From NCBI GenBank assembly GCA_043775055.1, contig JAYVSU010000027.1, forward strand, positions 1 to 10,652: 10,652 nt of DNA, read 5' to 3'. The position numbers and the translations under genes were made by a program. The notes beneath the pieces were generated by a model, which worked only from the letters and a program-made list of their open reading frames with translations, ran no database searches and was not told the origin of the DNA. The stretch is from Aalborgiella sp043775055. Its GTDB lineage: Bacteria > Pseudomonadota > Gammaproteobacteria > Burkholderiales > Burkholderiaceae_C. Positions 5,585 to 10,652 of this stretch are shown piece by piece. How positions within the stretch are numbered: the stretch's first letter is position 1; each line of letters begins with the position of its first letter.

Positions 5585-7051
5585 TTAGGCTCGTTTTGCC
5601 AATTCAACCGCTTTGCCGATGTAGCTGCCTGGTGTCATGGCCAGCAGGCGGGTTTTTTCGGCCACGGGGATGTCTAAACCGGCAATCAAGTTGTGCAAAT
5701 CAGCTGCGGTGACGGTGTTGCCACGGGTCGCTTCTTTGAGCTTCTCGTAAGCGCCTTGCACGCCGTAGCGGCGCATGACGGTCTGAATCGGCTCGGCCAG
5801 CACTTCCCAAGCGCTGTTTAAATCAGCCGCCAAGGCTTGCTCGTTCAGCTCCAATTTGTTCAACCCGACCATCAGCGAGCTGTAGCCCAGCGCCGCATAC
5901 CCCAACGCCACGCCCATGTTGCGCAGCACGGTGGAGTCGGTCAAATCACGCTGCCAGCGGGAGATGGGCAACTTCTCGCTCAAATGGCGTAAAAGCGCGT
6001 TGGCGAGGCCAAAATTGCCTTCGGCGTTCTCAAAATCAATCGGGTTTACCTTGTGCGGCATGGTAGAAGAGCCAATTTCGCCAGCTTTCAGGCGCTGTTT
6101 GAAGTAGCCCAAGCTCACATACCCCCACACGTCGCGCGACCAGTCGATCAAAATCGTGTTGGCGCGGGCCACAGCGTCGTAAAACTCGGCCATGTAGTCA
6201 TGCGGCTCGATTTGAATGCTGTATGGCTGGAAGGTGAGACCCAGCCCGAAAGCACCGGTGGAGTCAGTCGTAGGTTCAGGGCGCTCGACGACGCCTTTGC
6301 TAAAAGCTTCCCAGTCAAACTCAGGCCAAGCGGACAAATGGGCGTTGTAGTTGCCGACCGCGCCGTTCATTTTGGCCATCAGGTTGACTTTGGCAACGTT
6401 GTCGCGCGCTTTGAGCAGGCGCACCATCACGTTGGCCACTTCTTTGCCCACGGTGGTGGGGCTGGCGGTTTGGCCGTGGGTACGGCTCAGCATCGGCACG
6501 GCGGCAAAGTTGTGGGCCATCTCGCGCAATTTGGTGATCAAACCATCCAAGGCGGGTAATATTACCAATTCACGTGTTCCTTTGAGCTGTAGCGCGTGGC
6601 TGGTGTTGTTGATGTCTTCAGACGTACAAGCAAAGTGGATGAACCCGCGCATGGCGTGCAACTCGGGCAGGGCGTCGAATTGGCCTTTGACCCATGTTTT
6701 GCTGTCTCCAGCGCCTGCAAAATAGCCCGCCAGCCAGTATTCCACGGCTTTCACGTCGTGGTTGGTGACCTTTTCAATGTCTTTGATGGCCTGGGCATCA
6801 GCCTCAGAAAAGTTAGTCATGATGCCCACTAAGTGAGTGCGCGCTTCGCTGCTCAGTGGCTTGAATTCAGCGAATCCAGCATCGCTCAAGGCGACAAACC
6901 ATGTGATTTCCACCTGCACACGGCGCTGCATATAGCCAAATTCGCTCATCAAAGGGCGAAGATGGGCCATTTTGCCGGCGTATCGGCCGTCGAGCGGTGA
7001 AATGGCGGTGAGGGGGGAGAGTGCTAAAGAGGTAGGGGCAGAAGATTTCAT
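5585..7051 (-). CDS. purB: Adenylosuccinate lyase
   Basis: A cytoplasmic enzyme of purine synthesis catalysing two eliminations of fumarate: SAICAR to AICAR, and adenylosuccinate to AMP. The 488 residues fit the E. coli-like PurB class, which has about 456, with a slightly longer N-terminus. Landmarks are SPLDGRYAGK (18-27), TSEDINN (143-149), RTHGQTASPTT (190-200; His192 is the likely acid/base residue) and the flexible signature loop GSSTMPHKVNPIDFENAEGN (327-346), whose serine pair 328/329 contains the catalytic serine. The gene is complete. The ATG at 7051 has GAGGG directly next to it, which is closer than usual. It is divergent from the glutathione S-transferase gene and followed by yaeQ. 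Confidence 0.97.
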   Translation of the reverse strand: MKSSAPTSLALSPLTAISPLDGRYAGKMAHLRPLMSEFGYMQRRVQVEITWFVALSDAGFAEFKPLSSEARTHLVGIMTNFSEADAQAIKDIEKVTNHDVKAVEYWLAGYFAGAGDSKTWVKGQFDALPELHAMRGFIHFACTSEDINNTSHALQLKGTRELVILPALDGLITKLREMAHNFAAVPMLSRTHGQTASPTTVGKEVANVMVRLLKARDNVAKVNLMAKMNGAVGNYNAHLSAWPEFDWEAFSKGVVERPEPTTDSTGAFGLGLTFQPYSIQIEPHDYMAEFYDAVARANTILIDWSRDVWGYVSLGYFKQRLKAGEIGSSTMPHKVNPIDFENAEGNFGLANALLRHLSEKLPISRWQRDLTDSTVLRNMGVALGYAALGYSSLMVGLNKLELNEQALAADLNSAWEVLAEPIQTVMRRYGVQGAYEKLKEATRGNTVTAADLHNLIAGLDIPVAEKTRLLAMTPGSYIGKAVELAKRA

Positions 7052-7136
7052 CCCTCAATTGTAGGCGGGCTGTGCGCCTGCTCTGAACTTGCGCTGTACG
7101 GGTGTCGTATATGTCGTAAGTACGCACACAGCGAAC

Positions 7137-7162
7137 GTGATTCAGCAATCACTGGCTAAAAT
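7137..7162 (+). promoter_or_regulatory. Candidate regulated promoter of the GST-rfaE2 operon
   Basis: TAAAAT (7157-7162) matches the -10 consensus at 5 of 6 positions and lies about 32 nt before the ATG at 7195. The expected -35 position (around 7134-7139, AACGTG) is poor. A perfect 6-bp inverted repeat GTGATT-CAGC-AATCAC (7137-7152) fills the region between them, as a dyad operator would. The region 7052-7194 is shared with the divergent purB gene, so regulation of either is possible. Low certainty. Confidence 0.3.
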
Positions 7163-7194
7163 GGCTGCATTGTGACAACTGATTGACTCCCCGC

Positions 7195-7812
7195 ATGTTA
7201 AAACTCATTGGCGCCACGACCAGCCCCTACGTTCGTAAAGTCCGCATCGTCATGGCCGAGAAAAAGCTCGACTACCAATTTGTAGAAGAAAACGTCTGGG
7301 CCGCAGACACCACCATCGCCCACGCCAACCCGCTGGGCAAAGTGCCTTGCTTGATCATGGAAGCGGGCGAAGCCTTGTTTGACTCCCGCGTGATTGTGGA
7401 ATATCTTGATATTTTGTCTCCCGTGGGCCGGCTCATCCCCGCCTCGGGTCGGGAGCGCGCGGAAGTCAAAACCTGGGAAGCCTTGGCCGATGGCTTGTTG
7501 GATGCCTCCATCTTGGCGCGCCTAGAAGCCACATGGGCAGGCCGCACCGATGAACAGCGCAGTCAAGCCTGGATAGACCGCCAACTCGGTAAAGTCCACT
7601 CCAGCCTCAAAGCCATGAGCACCGGCTTGGCCGACAAACCGTTCTGCTCCGGCATCCACCTCACCCTGTCCGACATCGCCATGGGCAGCGCCTTAGGTTA
7701 CCTAGACTTCCGCTTCCCAGACATCAAGTGGCGCGACGACTACGCCAATTTGGCCAGACTGCAAGAAAAGCTGATGCAAAAGCAAAGCTTTATTGACACC
7801 ATTCCGGGCTAA
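7195..7812 (+). CDS. Glutathione S-transferase family protein
   Basis: A 205-residue cytosolic protein with an N-terminal thioredoxin-like domain (about 1-78) and an all-helical C-terminal domain (about 85-200). The N-terminus, MLKLIGATTSPYVRKVRIVM, carries the SPYVRKV motif of the active-site helix. NPLGKVPCLI holds the conserved cis-proline, and LFDSRVIVEYLD holds the acidic/serine glutathione-binding turn. LTLSDIAMGSAL is the helix N-capping box. It resembles E. coli YibF. I chose ATG 7195 because the beta strand MLKLIG starts there; a TTG at 7183 would add four residues. No good ribosome-binding site precedes either. It is followed after 13 bp by rfaE2 on the same strand, suggesting one transcript. 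The substrate is unknown; a glutathione conjugation or peroxidase role is a family-level assumption. Confidence 0.88.
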   Translation: MLKLIGATTSPYVRKVRIVMAEKKLDYQFVEENVWAADTTIAHANPLGKVPCLIMEAGEALFDSRVIVEYLDILSPVGRLIPASGRERAEVKTWEALADGLLDASILARLEATWAGRTDEQRSQAWIDRQLGKVHSSLKAMSTGLADKPFCSGIHLTLSDIAMGSALGYLDFRFPDIKWRDDYANLARLQEKLMQKQSFIDTIPG

Positions 7813-7825
7813 ATAGCTTAGCGCT

Positions 7826-8302
7826 GTGACATTCACAGAAAAAATCGTCTCACGTCAAGACGCCAAAGCCCGCGTCGCAGCCCTGCCGCAGCCCGTCGTT
7901 TTCACCAACGGCGTGTTTGACGTGCTGCATGCAGGGCACGTCACCTACTTGGCGCAAGCACGTACTTTGGGTGGCAGCCTCGTCGTCGCCCTGAACACAG
8001 ACGCCTCCGCCAAACGCCTAGGCAAAGGCCCTGATCGCCCCCTCAACACCGACATTGACCGCGCCACCTTGATTGCTGCGCTCGAATCTGTGAGCTTGGT
8101 GACTTGGTTTGACGAAGATACCCCGCTGGAGATCATCAACGAGCTGCGGCCCAATATCCTTGTTAAAGGTGGCGACTACGATATGCAGCGACTAAAAGAG
8201 TCACACCTTGTAGAAAGCTACGGCGGCAAAGCGCTGGCATTGCCGTTTGTGGCGGGGTATTCGACGACTGCACTGGTGGCCAAAATCCGGGCTGGAGACT
8301 GA
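7826..8302 (+). CDS. rfaE2: D-glycero-beta-D-manno-heptose 1-phosphate adenylyltransferase
   Basis: Transfers AMP from ATP to D-glycero-beta-D-manno-heptose 1-phosphate, yielding the ADP-heptose used to build the LPS inner core. The 158 residues correspond to the nucleotidyltransferase half of HldE as a separate protein, the usual betaproteobacterial arrangement. The HxGH nucleotide-binding motif is in FTNGVFDVLHAGHVTYL (H35 and H38). KGGDY (114-118) and GYSTT (144-148, equivalent to the ISTT motif) are also present. The start is GTG at 7826, 13 bp after the GST stop, with no clear ribosome-binding site. The kinase partner RfaE1/HldA is not in this window. The gene is followed by a probable terminator at 8307-8350. 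Confidence 0.95.
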   Translation: MTFTEKIVSRQDAKARVAALPQPVVFTNGVFDVLHAGHVTYLAQARTLGGSLVVALNTDASAKRLGKGPDRPLNTDIDRATLIAALESVSLVTWFDEDTPLEIINELRPNILVKGGDYDMQRLKESHLVESYGGKALALPFVAGYSTTALVAKIRAGD

Positions 8303-8306
8303 TTTA

Positions 8307-8350
8307 GCTGGCTTTAGAGGTGTTTTGTGACTCTAGCCGGCGTTTTTGTT
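8307..8350 (+). terminator. Probable rho-independent terminator after rfaE2
   Basis: A stem formed by GCTGGC-TT-TAGAG (8307-8319) and CTCTAGCCGGC (8331-8341), with a 2-nt bulge, one G-T pair and an 11-nt loop, is followed by GTTTTTGTT. It begins 4 nt past the rfaE2 stop. The 3' arm is part of intergenic repeat copy B. Confidence 0.65.
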
Positions 8351-8375
8351 CAATAGTTTGCTATTTTATTTGTAG
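8307..8375 (+). repeat. Intergenic repeat copy B
   Basis: Contains CTCTAGCCGGCGTTTTTGTT followed by CAATAGTTTGCTATT. Copy C (8826-8882, same strand) reads CTCTAGTCGGCGTATTTATT then CAATAGTTAGCTATA, and copy A on the minus strand shares the CGGCGT-TATT core and the GCTAT block. The terminal GCTAT / ATAGC stem is degraded here to GCTAT / GTAG. It provides the 3' arm of the rfaE2 terminator and lies 29 bp upstream of the small lipoprotein gene. Confidence 0.6.
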
Positions 8376-8403
8376 TAATTTTTAATTCTTAAAGAGTAAT
8401 ATT

Positions 8404-8625
8404 GTGTTTAAAACTAAAATCTTTATTTTTGCCTTGCTTGTTTTTTCAGTTACTGGTTGCGGTAAAACAAGACCAGATCCTATGGTCACTGCATGCGTTG
8501 AACGCGGAGTGGCTTACTTTAAAGAAATTGGGTCGTATCCAACATTGAAAAGCGCTCCAAGTGTGGGCGCACGTGCAGAAGATGTCGCGAATGAGCGATG
8601 TAATCGAACCACGACCGCATTTTGA
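8404..8625 (+). CDS. Small lipoprotein with two conserved-looking cysteines
   Basis: A 73-residue predicted lipoprotein. The N-terminus, MFKTKIFIFALLVFSVTGC, is a lipoprotein signal peptide with the lipobox VTGC, so C19 would be acylated; the next residues, GK, lack the Asp+2 inner-membrane retention signal, suggesting the outer membrane. The mature part has ACVERGVAYFKEIGSYPTL and ends in DVANERCNRTTTAF; C31 and C66 could form a disulfide. The function is unknown to me. The start is GTG at 8404 with AAGAG seven nt upstream. The gene is noticeably AT-richer than its neighbours and stands alone between two direct copies of an intergenic repeat, which hints at a recently acquired or mobile segment. 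Confidence 0.75.
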   Translation: MFKTKIFIFALLVFSVTGCGKTRPDPMVTACVERGVAYFKEIGSYPTLKSAPSVGARAEDVANERCNRTTTAF

Positions 8626-8709
8626 TTGAGTGCCAAATTAATTCTCCCCAAACCAAGCGTCCCCTTGGAAGCCCCCAGAACCACCCAACCCTCAAATGAA
8701 GGCTCCCCG

Positions 8710-8731
8710 CTTCCGCCCGGCGGGGCGGGAG
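8710..8731. repeat. REP-like GC-rich palindrome
   Basis: CTTCCGCCC-GGCG-GGGCGGGAG forms a 9-bp stem with one G-T pair and a 4-nt loop, in a strongly strand-biased GC block (about 8701-8757, many G runs on the plus strand). It resembles the scattered CTCTCCCGC...GCGGGAGAG palindromes found between genes in many proteobacteria. It lies between the lipoprotein gene and the glnE end, which converge, and may also serve as a terminator, although no T tract follows. The rest of 8626-8825 holds only a duplicated AACCCTCAAA (8687-8696 and 8800-8809) and no convincing gene. Confidence 0.5.
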
Positions 8732-8825
8732 AGGGGCGGGGGGGAGTGAGTGGGGGCAACAAACCAGCTACGCAGTAAAAAACCTCAAAAATCACCCCAA
8801 ACCCTCAAAAAACACAAATTTAGGG

Positions 8826-8882
8826 ACTATTTATACCTCTAGTCGGCGTATTTATTCAATAGTTAGCTATAAATTAAATAGC
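8826..8882 (+). repeat. Intergenic repeat copy C, running into the glnE stop codon
   Basis: Bounded by ACTATT (8826-8831) and AATAGT (8858-8863) as an inverted pair, with the core CGGCGTATTTATT identical over 13 nt to copy A. It ends in the stem GCTAT-AAATTAA-ATAGC (8866-8882). The loop of that last stem contains the glnE stop codon (8874-8876, minus strand), and its right arm encodes the last residues of GlnE (ending FAI). On the minus strand the repeat follows glnE directly and could help end its transcript. Confidence 0.6.
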
Positions 8883-10652
8883 AAAAACAGCATCCCAAAG
8901 CGCCAACATCGCCGCTTTCTCCGCCAAAAGCTCGGTAGCCGCCACCTGCGTAGGCGCTTCATCCAGCCGGGCGACGTGCTGCACATGCCGTAGGCTGCGG
9001 TAGGCATCGCCTGCAGCAACCCCCACACCCGCTGGCAGCAAGCCCGCAGTTTCGGCAAGCTGCATCAACGCAATATTCCCCACATTCCCCTGCAACGCTG
9101 GGTGCGCCGCGCTGTAAGCCAAAACCAGATACTGCACGGCAAATTCGGCATCAACCATGCCGCCTGGGCTGTGTTTGACGTCAAACAAGCCAGCTTTCAC
9201 GGGGTGGGCGGCGCGGACTTTGTCGCGCATGGCGATGATTTCTTGCTTCAAAGCGGGTAAATCACGCGGGGCGCAGATGACGTTTTGGCGGACTTGGTCG
9301 AACTTGGCGCGCAGGGGTTCAAAACCGGCGACGAAGCGGGCGCGGGTCATGGCTTGGTGTTCCCAGGTCCAGGCGGTGTTGCTGCCGCGTTTTTCTTGGT
9401 AGTCAGAAAAGGCGGAGAAACTGGTCACCAAGAGGCCGGAGTTGCCGTTAGGGCGCAGGGCAGTGTCGATTTCGAACAAATCGCCTTCTGAGGTTTTGGT
9501 GTCCAGCCAAGTGATGAGTTTGCGGACAAATGCGCCGTAAATCTCACCGGCCCGCTCGTCGTCGTCCTCAAAAACGAAGACGATGTCCAAGTCGCTGCCG
9601 TAGCCTAGCTCTTTGCCGCCCAGCTTGCCGTAGCCGATGATGGCGATTTGCGGAAAGTCTCTGTGTCTGTTTTTGAGCCGTTGCCAGCACCAAGCCAAGG
9701 TGACGCGCAGGATGGTGTCGGCCAAGGCGCTGAGGTCGTCGGCCACTTGTTCCACGCTGAGTTGGCCTTCAACGTCGCGGGCCAAGGTGCGAAACAGCTC
9801 GGCATGGTGGGCGCGGCGCAGCAAGTTGAGCAGAGTTTCGACATCGTCTTCACCGGTGGATTGCAGTGATTTGACGCGCAACGCGAGTTCGCGCTCAAAG
9901 TCGGCGGGGTTGAAGCGCTCATGCAGCCAGGCGTCGCTGGCCAGTTCGTCGATCACGCCGGGGTGTTGCAGCAGGTAGCGGGCCGGCCAGCGGGCGCTGC
10001 CCAGCAGTTTGAGCAGACGCTCATGCACGCTGGGGCGCTCCCACAGCAGGGCGAGGTAGCTTTCGCGGCGCAGCAGCGGCTCCATGAAATCGGCGCTGCG
10101 CAGGGCGGCCAGCTCGGTGACGCGGCCTTCGCGCAGCCAGGTGCTGGTGCGCTGCATCAGGCGGACCAGGCGGGCGCGGCCTTCTTCGCGCAGGCCCAGC
10201 ACGCGCGGGTGCTCGGCCCAGGCGCTGATGCGTTTGGCAAAGTCGGAAAATTCAGCGGGCACTTGGGCCAGCAAATCCTGCAGTTCCAGCGGCGGTGCCA
10301 GTTTGCAATGGCCATCTGCGCTTGTCAGGTCGCTTGTCGTCTGGCCGGTCTTGGCTGGGCTATTTTTGCCATTGCAACCTTTGCAGTCGTGTTTTTTGGT
10401 TTCCTCTGCGCCGCCCAGAAGCTTGTCAAATTCATCGGCGACCAGCTCGCGGTGGGCATCCAGTTCGGTCAAAAACGGGCAGCAACCACTTGGGGCGGCG
10501 GCGTAACCCATGCTTTGAGCGATCCAGTGCAGATCATCGTCCTGAGTGGGCAGCACGTGGGTTTGCTGGTCGTCCAGGTACTGGATGCGGTGCTCCACGC
10601 GGCGTAAAAATGTGTAGGCACGGCTCAGGGCGTCTGCCGTCTTTTGCGGCAT
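8874..10652 (-). CDS. glnE: Glutamate-ammonia-ligase adenylyltransferase, C-terminal 592 residues
   Basis: A bifunctional enzyme that adenylylates and deadenylylates glutamine synthetase in response to PII and glutamine, setting nitrogen assimilation. GlnE proteins have about 900-950 residues, so roughly the first 330 are beyond the right edge; the Met at the edge is internal. Visible are the end of the deadenylylase half (FLRRVEHRIQYLDDQQTH, 15-32), a variable linker (about 80-125), a helical middle region, and the adenylylation domain with GYGKLGGKELGYGSDLD (340-356; metal ligands D354 and D356), DLFEIDTALRPNGNSG (391-406) and HSPGGMVDAEFAVQYLVL (494-511). The linker holds an unusual cysteine-containing stretch (DCKGCNG at 89-95, then GHC), whose DNA is bounded by 10-bp inverted repeats. 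The stop lies in an intergenic repeat. Downstream it converges with the lipoprotein gene. Confidence 0.96.
   Translation of the reverse strand: MPQKTADALSRAYTFLRRVEHRIQYLDDQQTHVLPTQDDDLHWIAQSMGYAAAPSGCCPFLTELDAHRELVADEFDKLLGGAEETKKHDCKGCNGKNSPAKTGQTTSDLTSADGHCKLAPPLELQDLLAQVPAEFSDFAKRISAWAEHPRVLGLREEGRARLVRLMQRTSTWLREGRVTELAALRSADFMEPLLRRESYLALLWERPSVHERLLKLLGSARWPARYLLQHPGVIDELASDAWLHERFNPADFERELALRVKSLQSTGEDDVETLLNLLRRAHHAELFRTLARDVEGQLSVEQVADDLSALADTILRVTLAWCWQRLKNRHRDFPQIAIIGYGKLGGKELGYGSDLDIVFVFEDDDERAGEIYGAFVRKLITWLDTKTSEGDLFEIDTALRPNGNSGLLVTSFSAFSDYQEKRGSNTAWTWEHQAMTRARFVAGFEPLRAKFDQVRQNVICAPRDLPALKQEIIAMRDKVRAAHPVKAGLFDVKHSPGGMVDAEFAVQYLVLAYSAAHPALQGNVGNIALMQLAETAGLLPAGVGVAAGDAYRSLRHVQHVARLDEAPTQVAATELLAEKAAMLALWDAVFAI

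Noticed and set aside
8623..8780. Possible extension of the lipoprotein past its TGA (the frame stays open for about 50 more codons)
   Set aside because: The extension crosses the REP-like palindrome and reads as Pro/Gly-rich low-complexity sequence. TGA recoding has no supporting signal, and the protein already has a natural end, TTTAF.
9921..10607. A 228-codon open frame on the plus strand opposite glnE
   Set aside because: GC-rich antisense shadow of glnE; the low-complexity Ala/Gly/Gln composition mirrors glnE codons and there is no ribosome-binding site or domain.

Overview
The window looks like chromosomal DNA of a betaproteobacterium, most likely a Comamonadaceae member of the Limnohabitans/Rhodoferax/Polaromonas type. 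This rests on the protein sequences (YaeQ, PurB, stand-alone RfaE2, a DUF3717 protein, the C-terminal part of GlnE), the moderate GC content and the style of the intergenic repeats. No database search was run, so the genus is inference. No rRNA, tRNA, CRISPR array, insertion sequence or prophage is visible.

Layout. Positions 1-2906, all on the minus strand, hold a LuxR/NarL response regulator, a 7TM histidine kinase whose start overlaps it, and the first 71 codons of a secreted protein with a TPCRxxDTR motif. On the other side of the regulator, on the plus strand, lies a candidate 44-residue membrane protein (3054-3188). Next come a 4-TM phage-holin-IV-like membrane protein (minus), a DUF3717/DUF1289-like cysteine protein (plus), a Phd-type antitoxin with a PIN (VapC) toxin (minus), yaeQ (minus) and purB (minus). 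Then follow a glutathione S-transferase and rfaE2 as a two-gene plus-strand operon, a small AT-rich lipoprotein (plus), and the C-terminal two thirds of glnE (minus), which runs off the right edge.

The most interesting signal is around the two-component system. An 18-bp, GC-edged, partly palindromic motif matching at 15 of 18 positions occurs twice. One copy is in the 82-bp gap in front of the secreted-protein gene, the other in front of the small membrane-protein ORF. Both copies point toward the gene they precede and both lie exactly 21 nt upstream of a plausible -10 hexamer, which places them over the -35 region as expected for an activator of the NarL/LuxR class. The inference is a compact circuit: a membrane sensor, its regulator, and two flanking envelope genes as regulated outputs.

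Other regulatory structure: the toxin-antitoxin operon has a clear promoter (TTGACG-17-TAACAT) overlapped by a perfect 8-bp inverted repeat. Three copies of a roughly 55-70 bp intergenic repeat (core CGGCGTATTTATT ... TAGCTATA) lie beside purB/yaeQ, rfaE2 and glnE. They appear to supply terminator stems, a -10 box and even a stop codon. Two of them flank the small lipoprotein gene in the same orientation.
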